DNA of 64,000 nucleotides, from positions 258,206,994-258,270,993 of the forward strand of contig NC_073746.1 of the NCBI RefSeq assembly GCF_029784135.1. Direction: 5' to 3'. A model generated the notes under the pieces. The model searched no databases. It was not told the origin of the DNA and worked only from the letters and a program-made list of their open reading frames with translations. The stretch comes from Toxorhynchites rutilus septentrionalis (lineage: Eukaryota; Arthropoda; Insecta; Diptera; Culicidae). Both the position numbers and the translations under genes were made by a program. Numbering within the stretch: position 1 is the first letter of the stretch; each line of letters begins with the position of its first letter. This document shows, piece after piece, positions 31,626 to 45,100 of this stretch.

Positions 31626-32744
31626 AACTAAGTTTCTTTACTCAATTCCACGGCGATGTCTAGCATTTTTTTCGACTTACGTCTTACGTCTTTCGTATTT
31701 ACTTTTGTCATATGATTTCAAAATTGATCAAGATTACTTTCATATCACATGACTATGATCTTAATTTATCTTTACCGATAGAAAAATGATAGAAAAAACC
31801 AGTTTGATAGAGTGTATTGCATTATTTTTTAGAATTATTTGTAGGAAATATGAAAATTGACAGTGGTGGATAAACTTTTAAGGTAGAACTCTAGGAACCT
31901 TATTGCCATCGAAGGAAGCCTTTTCAAAGTTTTTGATTTTACTTTCTCACTAAGGCCGTTACTTGAACTGTATCCAGCAGCAGTCCAATTTATCTATCTA
32001 GCGCATTTAATTAAAATGAACTATTGAGGAAATCTCGGGAATAGTGGCACTAATTATATCTCTTGCTTATTCTCGAAGAACACTCATTCTTACACCCCAC
32101 TTCTCAGAATGTATCTTATCAGTGTTGTAGCACACAAAGTATTTCGTCACACAATGACTAAATCAACGCTCTATTTTTTGAGTTCACACAGTTTGATTTT
32201 ATATGCTATTATTCAAACAAATAACATAGATGCGATGAATATATAACTTTTTGATCATAAGCGAACTTCATTTTAATGTGCCAACAAAAGTTACGATATT
32301 GAGAGTATTAGTATTACTCTTCCCTTTAAATTAATTTCACTACTGCCTGACTTACCTATTAGAAGTGCGAAATAGAACGCTTTCCTTTTGAATATTTGCA
32401 TTGTTTTTTCGTTGTTTCAAAAAATCCTATGGTTTTCGATTAATCACTTCAGAAACAACTGTATTAAATGTTCGACACCTGCTTCTCCGAACGTCGCACA
32501 AATACTTTTCACGCGCTGCCACTAGCGGGTGCCGGAGCGCATTGTAACCTGTTCGCACAAAATTCATGCTGTTATCTTTGACTAGATAAGATAAGTACTT
32601 ATGGAACTCAAATTTTATGCATACTGCCGTACAGGCTTGGCATTTGAATAAGATAAGTGCTCGTTCCATACATCCAGAATTGGTGATAAATGAACGAAAT
32701 AACGGATGCCGTTTATTTTGTTACATCAAGAGCACACGAGAAAT
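31626..32744. other. Spacer before the dynein 3' end
   Basis: No gene or clear element. Two short frames at 32427-32814 are not convincing. Confidence 0.4.
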
Positions 32745-32750
32745 TTTATT
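32745..32750 (-). terminator. Poly(A) signal of the dynein gene
   Basis: AATAAA on the minus strand about 100 nt beyond the stop. A second AATAAA lies at 32712-32717. Confidence 0.5.
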
Positions 32751-32851
32751 TCTATTTGTAAAAACTCACAGTCTTTCGCAGAACACGGTAAAACACTCAG
32801 TAATCATTCTATAAAATACGGTATAAAAATATTTTGTTGAGAAATTTTCAA

Positions 32852-33154
32852 TTAATCATCCAATTGACACAAACAAGCAGCTCCTCGAAGAACCCAATGC
32901 TCCGGTGGTGAGTCACTAGTGAGATCCAAAAACATCACAAAGTTCGTCGAATGACCGGTTGTCGACAGAATACCGCGCCGTTCGCTCGTCTTGTAAACGG
33001 GGCATTCATAACAGCCGCGGTCTGATGTTGATTTGCTTTCTTTGGGTGTTGGGGTCATCGATATAATCGGAAGGGTATCATACAGCACTCGTGGCAATGA
33101 TTCATCGAGGCATCTGATTTCATGGTTCCACCGAGCACCCTCCAGGTACAGTCC
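32852..33154 (-). CDS. Dynein last exon (C-terminal domain end)
   Basis: After TGCTTAG reads [12 protein letters not shown], then [39 protein letters not shown] and the end CLCQLDD-stop. GLxLEGARW and [18 protein letters not shown] are the family's terminal blocks. It lies 4.7 kb from the preceding exon but joins it directly in phase 0 (GTFIR|GLYLEG). Confidence 0.95.
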   Translation of the reverse strand, partial: GLYLEGARWNHEIRCLDESLPRVLYDTLPIISMTPTPKESKSTSDRGCYECPVYKTSERRGILSTTGHSTNFVMFLDLTSDSPPEHWVLRGAACLCQLDD

Positions 33155-36100
33155 CTAAGCAGAAATATACAAACAAACAAGCAGGAATTAGAACGAATGT
33201 TATGGTGCAATTCCGCGCCAAATTACCCGGCCGTTGCCTCAACCCTCTTCGATGATTTTTTTTAAACTCTTGTGACTCATGTGTTTTCAAGTTAATGACC
33301 TTTAGAGGTTTTCATTATTTCTTTCACAAAATGTAATATTAACTTTATTCTCATCAACCAAATTAATCCTCTCAAACTGCTTGACATTTGTCGGCGCCAC
33401 ATTGGTACCTTTTTTACTTCCGCTGCATATTTTTTATATTGGGCCTGATCACGAACGTCACTTCACGGTGAAAACGAGATGATTTGTTTGCAATTTGTAT
33501 GCCCTTCATTTCGTTTTCACCGTGAAGTGACGTTCGTGATCAGGCCCATTATTCAAAATCTACGAATTCTACGCCACGTGTCCACGCTTGATGTTGAAGA
33601 CCAAACATGATGTGTGAAAGTAAAATAAATAGCAGATTGGAGTCTAAGAACGAATCATAAAGCAGTTCAAAATTATGGATCAGAACCATAAAGTAATCAT
33701 TAATTTTAAGGGTAAGAAATCAGAGAAATAAGATATCTCAACAGAATTTTTTTAACGTAGAATTATGTTAAACAGTAATGTATAGGGTGTAAAATGAAAA
33801 TCTAAAACGTGCACAAATATCAAATTATGAAAGATTTCAAACGCTTATAACTCGACAATTTCTTGTTAGATCGAAACATATTATTTCAGCCACTATCACA
33901 AAAAAAATTATTTTAGAAACAAATTGTGGAATATATCCCGCGATAAATCCCACGATTTGATTGGTCTAATTTCACCCCAGTTTAGCCGTTTGAAGCGTAG
34001 CAAGCAGTGTTTGCCAAATGATCCATTCACTGAAAAAATCGCTTTCGTTCGTTTAAATATGATCATACACAAATCTTTTCCCCCATTCCCGGCATTCTTT
34101 TGTTGTTATGTGCTGTAAATCACGACACAAGAGAGAACGAGACAACTCTGCATCGGTTCGCACTTCATGATACACCGACACGCAAGCAGAACCATCATAT
34201 ACGATTTCGGTGCAGAAAGTTTATTTTCTTGTTTGCTTCTAATATATACATATCGACCTCTCCATGCATCATGAAACAGCAGGATCATACGGACTATGCA
34301 AAGCGAATGATTCATATACAGCTAATGTAGCAGATCCTGATTTTTAAGTTTCAGAGAGTGCAAACTATATGATTATTTAGCTGGATAGAGGCTAAGGGAA
34401 GGGTAGTCAGATTATATTTTTTATTTATAACGCTGCTGTCCCTTGAAATATATATACAGGGTTTTCCAACTTTAAATTCCGAAAGTAAATTGAAATAAAA
34501 CACACTTAGAATTCGAATTTCAATGAAACTTTTATTTCAAATTAAAGTTTGGTTTATGCCATTATGTGTGAAATACAACATCATTCAAATGTCCACCTAG
34601 CGCTTCCTCGCACACCATGATCCGGAACAGGTAATTTTCGATGACTTTTCGGCACATATGGGCAGTATCTCGGTCATAACTTCACGAATGTTGTCTTTCA
34701 AATGTTCAAGAGTTTGCGGAGAGTTGGCATAGACATGGTCTTCCGCATAACCCCACAAAAAAAGTCTAGCGGGTTAAATCGCATGATCTGGACGGTCAAT
34801 TGGCATCATCAAAACGCCGTCCTGCTGAAACCACATGTCATCCGTATCCATATCTTCAATTTGTGGCAAAAAAAATCGGTTAACATGCGGCCATAGCGTT
34901 CAGAGTTCACAGTTACCGTCTCGCCGTCCTCATTTTCAAAGAAATACGGCCCGATGACTCCACCAGACCATAATGCGCACCAAACAGTGACTTTTGGCGG
35001 ATGCAATGGTCTCTCAACAATCACGTGTGGATTTTCTGAGCCCCATATACAGAAATTTTGGGTGTTCACATAGCCACCGAGCTCGAAATGTGCCTCATCG
35101 CTGAAGAAAATTTGATGCGAAAATTCAGCATTTTGCTGCTGTTGTTCGTTCACCCAATCGACGTATGCCCGACGCATTCCATGGTTACCACGCTCTAATT
35201 TTTGTACCAGTTGAACTTTATATGGATGTAGGTGCAAGTCCAAATGCAAAATTCGCCACAATGATGTGTTTGACAAGCCCAATTGCTGAGCACGCCGTGG
35301 AATCGAAACATTCTGGTCATCCTCCACACTGGCAGCAACAGCAGCAATATTTTCGGCCGAACGCACATTACGATGATGCACAGGTTTTACAATATCCGCT
35401 ACGGATCCAGTTTGTTCGAATTTACGCACTACATTAGCGATTGTGTGCTCTGTAGGCCGTCCATGACGACCAAAATCCGTCCGTAATGCTCGGAAAACAT
35501 TTGCCGGTTTTTCATCATTTTTATAGTATAATTTAACAAAATTAACACGTTGTGCGATGCTAAAACGATCCATATTGTAAAATGGCAGACATTCAACTAA
35601 CGATATGACGCTTTGGTTGACAGCTATGTCAAACGGTTGTCAGCGCAGGGCTGTATACTCTCGGAAGCCCGAAATGGAAAACCCTGTATATTCATATAGA
35701 CCGCATAGTTTTACTATCAACACCGCTCTCTTTTCCCATTCGTTGCTCTCCGCAAATGGTGACCGAATGATGACGCAATTTTTCTTGTATCATTTATTGC
35801 TTTGTACTTGTCTGTGCAGTGGGTTTCGCTATAGTAGAGCGGGACGATATATGAGGTTCAAACTTGTATGTAGGCTTCGAAAATGGTTTGCGAATATACA
35901 AACAACAGTCTTCGTTCCTCTCTTGGTTTAATCACTTAGTGTACAAGTGATTACTGTCATTCATACAAGTATCTGAATGATCCTCTCATATTTGGTTATA
36001 TGTTCGTGAGAGGTTACTTGATTGTGTCATTCGATTTTGATCGAAATCCAAACACTGGTAGCAAGTTACATACCGGGCAGTATAATTGATCGTGTAGCAA

Positions 36101-39100
36101 GCATCGGGGTTTCCAATAAGAGCGCTACAAAAGTTTTTTTTAAATAAAACAAAAACGGTTTTGGATATCAATGAAATTCTTTATTGATGTGAAAGTACAT
36201 TTGATGCCATTATGTATGGAACTCGATTTCTTTTGCATGGTCACCACGAGCACGCTTGCAGACGTTCAGACGCTGAACCCAATTTTCGACAGTTTTCAAG
36301 CATAAATCGGCTTATACTGCTGCAATTTTACGTTTGATTTTCATACGAAGTTCATCAATCGTCGCTGGCTTGTTGGCATTGACCGTAGAATTGATGTAGC
36401 CCTACAGGAAATAGTCTAATGGCGTCAAATCGCACGACCGAGCAGGCCAATTGACTGGGCCATTTTGTGAGATAACACGCTCACCAAACTTGGTTTTCAA
36501 TAAATCGATTGTTAAATTCGGCTTGTGGCGCCGTCCTGTTGGAACCACATATTGTCCAAGTCCATATTATACAATTCGGGCCAAAAATGACAGAACAGAA
36601 GAGCAACTAAATAATGCCTAGCCTTTAAGCTAGGTGCTCATTTTTGACGGCACCATTGGGGGAGCAGAACCAATCAGAACGTGGCATTTTTGATTGGATG
36701 ATAGGTGCATAGAAACCAGATGCAAACATCTTTGAGATTTTTCAGGAAGTTGAAGGTCAAGTCGAGTTATAAGCATTATAAATCATGCGGTTTTTGTAAA
36801 ATTTTAACCAGTTAACTGTGGCGTCTCCATTAAAAAGTGTACACAGTTTTGTTTCACCAGAATCGAGCCATGACGAGTGTATTCTTCAGACTAAGTAAGT
36901 AAGTTTGGCTCGTAAGATATTGGATGAAAAAGAGGGGTTTATTTTATAAAATTTTAAATTTTATTACTAATATTTACTTCTTTGGTTAACATAAGCATTT
37001 ATTATATACATATTAAACTAAAAATGCAATGAATTAAATTAAATATTATGCATATAAAAGTAAGAATTCAAATCTTGCTGTGGAGTGATATTCATCGAAA
37101 CAGGGTATTATTCACAATGGGACTTTGCAAATCGAACACCAGTAACGCGATTCCTTACTGATCCTATGTTTTTAGCAATGCGAACACCTAAAAAACATTA
37201 TTATCGCACATAAATAAATTCATTATGCGAACTGGTAAACGTTTTCAACCAATGCATACAGGGACGCATGACATCAACTCAAACTGTTTATATTTTCTAT
37301 TTGTTTGTTTTATTCCAGCATAGCCTCAAAATATTCTAAATATCTTTAAATTATATGTTATGTTTTTCTCAAAAATTTAAATTGAAATAGCTAATGGTAA
37401 CTGATTTATACGCATGACGAGTATACTCGTCAATACACGAAATTTTGCCTCTTCTCCATGACGAGTATACTCGACAATCACAGTTAACTGGTTAAATTTT
37501 GAGAAGTGAACCCCTTACCATTCTTTTGAACGTGGCCCTACGTTAAAAAATAGCAACAAATACAACGGATCATATGACAATAAAAGCTACCATTATATGT
37601 CCAAAGTTTAAATAAAAACCAGAGAGGGTCTACATCAGCTATTTTTCGGTTAAATCGGCGTGGAATTGCTCTAGGTTATCATTAATACGATAGGTTCGTG
37701 TTACTGTCTCTGTGTTATGATGCACTTACGTCAAATGTTACGAAATCCTCGTTTTTAGCTCGGCGTTCCTTGGAAAAATTGTGTGTGAATGTAATGGAAG
37801 TGTATAGGTTTCGGGTGTTAATTCAGCACTTGGAATAGTGTAAATGTATGTGGAAGCGAGGTATCAAATAACATTACTCTTACCCTTATGAAAGTACCAA
37901 TTTCTCCTCTTTTCTGCACTTTTTCGTCCATGTCGAATTCGGTCACTTCGAATGCCATAACCAAATCGTCAATACGCAGTTTGTTCTTCCGCGAGTGATT
38001 TTGCATGACTCCTGTCAGAAATGACTGAGTGAAATAGAATCCACTGATCCAGTACACTTTCGGTTCACCATCGTCTATCCAGCGCTGGAAGAATGCAAGT
38101 CGCTGCACGAAGTCATTAACATAGCTACCCAAAGGTTTAAGTGAAGGATAACTTTTCGAAAGCCAGGCTTGTGGAACTTTACCAATGTTCATCGAGCGGT
38201 AAATTCGCTCAAGCTCAGGTATCATACTGATCTGGCCTTGAATAGCCCGCTGAACGTCTACTAGGCTAGCCTTGATGTAGGCGAGTAAGCGATTGAAGCG
38301 TGTCAGCTCCTGTCGCAGTACAGTATTCATCGAGTTGGTGTACTGAATCGGAAACTTCTCTTCGGTAGCTTCAATATTGAATGCATCGGGCAATTTTTTC
38401 ATTATTTCAGTGGCTATTACCAACACTGGATCGGTCTTCTGTTCTTCCTGGCTTCCTGTCGATTTTCCGCCGAACAATTGCGTTTGGGTCTGCAATACCT
38501 TGTCCAGTAGCTGAAATCATACAATGAATTGTGCAGTCAACAAAGGCTCGAAAAACAGTCTCTAACTTACTGAATTAGTTTCTTCTATATTCCTAGTTAT
38601 ATCAGCGTTTGCATGAAGCCCAAATACCTCAGGATGGGCAGTCAATGGCAATGTCGATAGGTACTCGAGAGCTTCGTGCTTAACTGGATTGATTGGTACT
38701 TTGTAGATACCGGACTCGGAGAGCTGGAACTCTTCGACGTCAATGGTATTTTCGTTGTAAATCCGGTTAAGCAACGCCATCAAAAGTCGACGATCTTTAT
38801 CATCTGTTACTCGTCCACCGTAGTTACACTCACCGGTCAGATAGATGTGCCCTTCGAACGGGATGTACGAGTATTGATGTAGGAACTGCTTCAGCTGCAT
38901 CAGCGAAATCTTCAGATCAGACTCATTAAACTCGTACGGTATGTTCCAGCCGAGCGGACCAAACTTACAGCGTTCTTGAACGACCGCGTGGAAAAATACG
39001 AGGGCGAACACACCTCTTATCCATACCCGTGTGGTATCTTCGTGGAAAGCTTCGTCCAGGAAGGCTTTGTTGGAGAGTGGATCAGAATTATATGCTCTCG

Positions 39101-42100
39101 ACATGTTCATTTTCAACCCCTTTGGTGCCTCGTTTGTCATTTTGACACTATTTTGGAGAATTGTTACTGGGAATTTTTTGCTTGGGTATGAAGTGCACCA
39201 GAGGCGGTATTTAGGATGTACATTTTCGTACAAGCTTGAATCCATTACCAGCTTCTCCAGCTCGTCCATATAGGACTCTGCTACGTGGCAGTTTTGCAAA
39301 ATAACCCAATGGCCAAGTTTGATGGCATCTAAGATAGTTTTGGTGGCCCTTGGTCCTTGACCTTGGCCTAATGATATCACACGACAGTCATCACCCATGT
39401 ATTTTTCATTTGCAAACGATAACAAACCGTCCATTGGGTCGGATCCAGGAGACAACATGAAAATGAGCGGAGATCGTGGCGAACTATCCTGGTAAGAAGT
39501 TTTCAGGTCAAACTGAGGAGGGTCGATGTAGGATTGACCAATCCTTTCTACGATGAATTTTTGCAACGCTGGCACTACCTTATCCGGCCGTAGACACCTC
39601 AATAAAATCAGCTTCGCTAAATCTTCACACTCACTGTACGGCTCAGGTAGTTTTTCTTCTTCCGGGGCGCTTAAATTATAGTATGCCCTCCATGCATTTA
39701 AATTTCCAGCGAACGATTGTCGCAATTTTTCCAACGATTTGATCGAACTTGCGCGAACTATATCGGTCCACGATTTCTCAGGGAGCCACTCTGGTGCAGG
39801 GTTTTGATAAGGGTTATCGAGTGCTAAGCCTCCAGTCAACAGAAATGATAGCATTTGATCATCAATTTTGCCCTCTCCGCGTAATATTCCCGAGCAAAGA
39901 ACGAAGGAAAACATCAGTTTGTCTTTCTCAAACAGTGATCGACAAACGTTGTTGTAGATTGCTTGGGTAAAATAATCGATCAGCAGTTGTAGGCGTTCGT
40001 CCAAGCTGTCCGATTTGGGTGTTTTGATTATGGTTTGTACAAAAATGTTTAAAAACCAGGTTAGGTTGAACTGATACATCGGGTCGATATTAGCTAGCTC
40101 GGTGGTGCAGAAGAAGAGAACCGCTGAATGGCGTGCGACAGGGATGTACAGTTGTCTGGCTGCATCGATCTCCGCTTCAGTCGCTACAGCAATCAACTGT
40201 TTGGCTTGAATTTCTTCGGAAAGCTGTTTGCTGGAGGTCAGAATGTTGATCGCATTCTCGTCATCTAGAATGTTTCCTTCGGACGAAGAAAGGACCTGCA
40301 AAATCTTTGCTTCAGCATTGTACAAAGCTTCCTGGTTCTGAGCGGATTCGATGATAAGATTTTCTTTCTTTTCTTGAAGATCAGGACGCTCTTGGATAAT
40401 AACGGTACCCAGAAGTTGCGAGCGTAATCCCTGTTCGGTAATCATGAAATTCATCAGGGTGACCATGACGGCTGTTTCAGGCAAGTAGTGCGGATTTCTT
40501 AGGTTTGTTGTGACATAGAAGCGGAAATTGTCGTTATATTCTATCAATCCATCACCGAATTTGATCAGATTGGCGCCCCTTAAGCGGAACACATTTTTCT
40601 CCAAGATTGAATTCAGTCCAGAATCTATCGTTTCACCAACGTTTTCTAGAAGCACAGGATACCCGTTTATGAGAGCGTTTTCCACTACTCTCATGTAGTT
40701 GGGATCCATTTGTTGGATTATTTTTAAACTATTATCTTTCTCCATGTTCTTTACCCATTTATTCGCTTGTCCCTCGGGATCAATCATTAATGGCCAACGT
40801 CGCGCATGCTTCACAACAATGCCATTCTCGATGGAGAAGTTATCCGTCGGTAGTCCACAATTGGACCAATTTCTGATTTCCATGGCATTTCCGAGAGTTG
40901 TTAGAAGTGAAAACTTTTCTGAACACGGGATTTCCTTTCGCAGAGTGATTTCGTTCCACTCGCCGATGATTCTGCTCCTGAATTCCATCGAGAAGCATCC
41001 CAAATAGGCGATGCATCCCGCTGCCAGCAGCACGTCTCCGATCACATTTTCCAAAGATTTATGTAAATTTTCCGCACATTCCGACCAGCGTCTCTTCTCA
41101 CCTCCCAGACCACCGATTAGCTGCTCCGCACGGATCAACTTTTTCTCGCAGCTGTCGATTTCGTCCTCCAATCGCTTTTTCTCTCGGGACTTTTCGGCGA
41201 AGAAGTCGTTCAGCTTCTGTAATTTGTCCAGAATCTCCTGCAGTTCGGCCCGTTTGGCGTTAAGCTTCTCCATCTGCATCGCGAGCTCCGCTTCGGCCCC
41301 GGCCAGGGCGACCTTCTTGGGGGCGACTATTTTCGCCACACGGTCGTAGATTTCCATTGCGCGTACCCATCGACAGAGTCCCTCACAGGCCATCGAGATG
41401 TTTTTAATCTTCTCCGGGACGAACTCGCGATCCGCTATGTACCTGCAGGTGGCGAGAATTTTATGTATTATTCGCATTCATAACATTCACCATATTGCTT
41501 TGATTGGACACGAGATTGTTTTTCGAAACTATTAGAAAAGTAATAAGAATCTCTAAAAGCGACATCATATGAAATATGAAAATATTAATGTTTAAAAAAA
41601 TCCACAGAAATTGAGATCGAAATTGGAGAGGTAAGGATCTTTGCCGGTAGGGGTCAAGTAATGAGATCTGTGGGTACAATATGAAAACTCGAAGCTGAAC
41701 GAAGCCAAGAGAGTATGCCAAGAATTCTATGAGTATATCAAGCTTCGCAGTAAAGTTCACGCCGTGATAAGAAACTTCATGATAAATATCAAAACCCGCG
41801 ATTGCAGCAGCTGATCGCGAACAGTAATCCTGGAGAGCAAGAGCAGAAAAAGCGGAGAACGCACTGAAGGAGGTTGTACAGAGTAAAAAGCGGTTTCGAA
41901 CCCAATGGGAGATTCTATCCCATTGACCGAAAGGAGAAGGCACATTGCCAAAAAGGAGAAGGCACACTGTAGAAGAAAAAAACAATTATAGGAGGTTGTG
42001 TCCAAGACACGAGCACATTGTTGACGTAGAACTACGCTGTTATTTCGTTCTAGTCCTCCACAGAAGCCCTTTCTATCAATATTTCTGGTCTCGATTAGCT

Positions 42101-45100
42101 TATCCTTGGTGGAGATAGTTTTGCTGCTGTCATGCGAAACCGAATCACACAAAATTCCTAAACATTTATTTTCTTGGTGAGCCGATGATAGCCTAGTTTG
42201 ATGTTTCCCCATACAATTGTGTAGTTCAGAACCTTAATGGAATGACGTCAGTTTTATGTATAGATTGCAATAAAAATGACATTTGCGAGTGAGTAATTTG
42301 GTCGCGTCCACAGCTCAATCCGAAACGAAGACATGTGATGACGCAAAAAAAGGAAGAACAAGCGATGTTCATTGCTTCGTATGTAAAACGATACTGAAAG
42401 TTTGCCTCAGTGAGATCCATTATTTATGCCCTAGGCAAATATTCCCCTTCGTTCTTCTTCTTCGTTGATCGCCGATAAGTTGCTCGTTATTGAAAGCATG
42501 GGTAGGGTAGCTCACAAATGACAAATGTATAAGAAAATGGAAACACTTCCAGAAACGCATCAATTTAAACGGTTTACACACCAGGGGATTGCAATATATA
42601 GCATAAAAAACAAATTTTATGGAATTTCCGATTCGTTTGGTATGTAAATCGACAAAATTCGTTCGCGGCAAAAATAGTTATTAACGTTAACTTTATTTCA
42701 TAAGAACGTAACCTGTTTTCTGATTTGGCACTCTTTATGAAAGACGTTGTTCTACGTCAACAAAAAGTAGCAAAAACAGAGAGATGCGTATGGAGGTGCT
42801 AGTGGGGAAAGTAATGAAACCAAAAAATATCCTAACGAGTGGCAGAAAGTTGAGAGAAAAACAAAAGGAGAGAAAACTAAAGAGGGACTAAATTTCCGGA
42901 AAAAGAAACAGATTATGGCCGATATTCTGCGGAGAGGGGAAGACGATTCGTCATTGAACAATTTGGGAGAAAACGTGGCTAAAGTGAGGCGCACCCAGAA
43001 CGGTGAAATGTTTTTCAAGTTAAAAAGAGACCCAACGATTAAGAGGTTAGCATATAAAGAGCTGGCATTGAAATCGTTTGGGGAAATGGATAAATTGAGA
43101 GCACTAAACAAGAAAATCGATCGAATCGGTCGAATGCAGGTATCTCGACGAGACCACGACGTCGAGCTGAGCCGCGAGAAGCCCTGAATGTCCAGTTCGA
43201 GCTGAAAGATACTCCCTTATTAATCCGTTTAAGTAAGGCTTTTGGAGAAACGCGTGAAAGAGTGCAAGCTACTCTATTGTTCTCAAGAATCGGACGAAAG
43301 TTCTTCAAGAAACTAAACGCACACAGGCTTTGGTCGCGGGCCGAAATGTGCAAGAACAAAGCAGGAGGCATCTTGACGAACGATCGTGAGGTGATCGAAA
43401 GGTGGAGGCGGCACTACGGTGAACACACGGTGAACAACGCGCAGACAGGAAACCAAGACGGCGTCGAAGATTACTACACCGGCGCATTGAACAATTACGG
43501 CGTATCACCCCACACCCCACTAATGGGGCTATAATCAGGTGAAGAACCACAAAGTAGCTGGTAAAGATGGCACCGGTTGTTAGTTAGGATCTGAGACATG
43601 GAACAGCTACCGGAGAAGTGCAAAGAAGTGGTACTCTGTCCCATCTATAAAAAGGCGATAAGCTGAATTGTGAGAACTATCGTGCGATCACGATCTTCAA
43701 TGACGCCTACAACATTCTATCCCAGCTCCTCTTTCGCCGTCTGTCGCCAATAGTAAGCAGATTTGTAGGAAGTTGTCAGGCCGGATTCATGCCCGATTGC
43801 TCAGCGACGAACCAGATTCCTCCAAAAATGCCGTGTTTTCGTCGACTTCAAAGCCGTATATGATTCCATCGACCGACGTCTTGCATAACCGACTGAAGCA
43901 AGGCTGATTGGGCGTGGAATCAATGCGGCCAAAACTAGACACATGCTCGCAGGAAGGGCTGATCGTGACAGAATCGCTCTTGGTAGTAGCGTTGTAATAG
44001 ACGGCGACGAGCTTATTTTCCTGGGATTTCCTTGGACAACAGCTGTGAAATTCGAAGACGCATAGTCCATGGAAGTTGTGCTTACTATGGGCTCTGTAAA
44101 TCATTAAGGTCCAACAAACTTCGATCCCGTACGAAGGGTAGCATGGTGGTTCTCTATGGGCACGAAGCATGAACGATCCTCAAAGAGGACTCGAAACGGA
44201 GTATGAAGAAGGAGGATGAACCAATGACACAACTCTACTGCAAACCCAGCATTCAGAAAGGCGCTAAGACTGGACGAGCGGATGCCGGACAGCAGCCCGC
44301 AAAGATGGTGTTCGCATCGAATCTAGCGGGGACAAGAAGAAGAGGAGCCCAGCAAGCGAGGTGGTTGGACCAGGCGGACAAGCCTTGGGAAGAGTAGTTA
44401 TTGCACGGAGTTAGAGGACTGCAGCTATTAACCGGGTTTCTAGACGATGTTTATATGAAATAATTGTAAATAAATAAATAAGTAAACAAATAAATAAATA
44501 TATAGTGGAGGCGATCTGGCGTAGTGATAACATCCGTACCTCTCACGCTAAAGTCACGAGTTCAATTCTCACTCCCGACACAACCATACAAACGAAACAC
44601 AAATTTCTGCATAACTCTTTGATGCTTTGGTATATCTCCCTCCTCTGAAAGTAGGTGGGATGGGGCTCCTATACAAACAAAACACAAATTTCTGCATAAC
44701 TCGAGAATGAATAGAGCAAATGGAACCAAAATTGGAATATGAGGATTTAAAATACAAGAAATGTAATAGCACAGTATTCGTACTTACACATCGCGAATTT
44801 TCTTCATAACTGATATGGGAATATTATCCTTATCAAACGTTTTCAAACTGTCCAAGAATTTCAAATCGCCCAACATTTTTTGCGAAGGTCCCCAATAGTC
44901 TTCTAGGACTTTGCCAGCTAAAACAGAAGCAGATTTATTATTTTCATCAATCAAGATACTACTTGAATTAAGCGCAGTTGCCATCCTAACTCACACGGAT
45001 CGGTCTTGCGATCGGGCTTGATGCCTTTGATCACACAAACCGCTTCCAGCACAAGTTTCACTCCAGACGGTGGATTCTTCATCGACTTGACCACCGTGAT

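Noticed and set aside
38676..41349. Plus-strand frames opposite dynein exon 12
   Set aside because: Shadows of the long minus-strand exon, whose protein is clearly homologous to dynein.
43787..44170. 127-codon minus-strand frame
   Set aside because: It is antisense to the degenerate LINE reverse transcriptase read on the plus strand.
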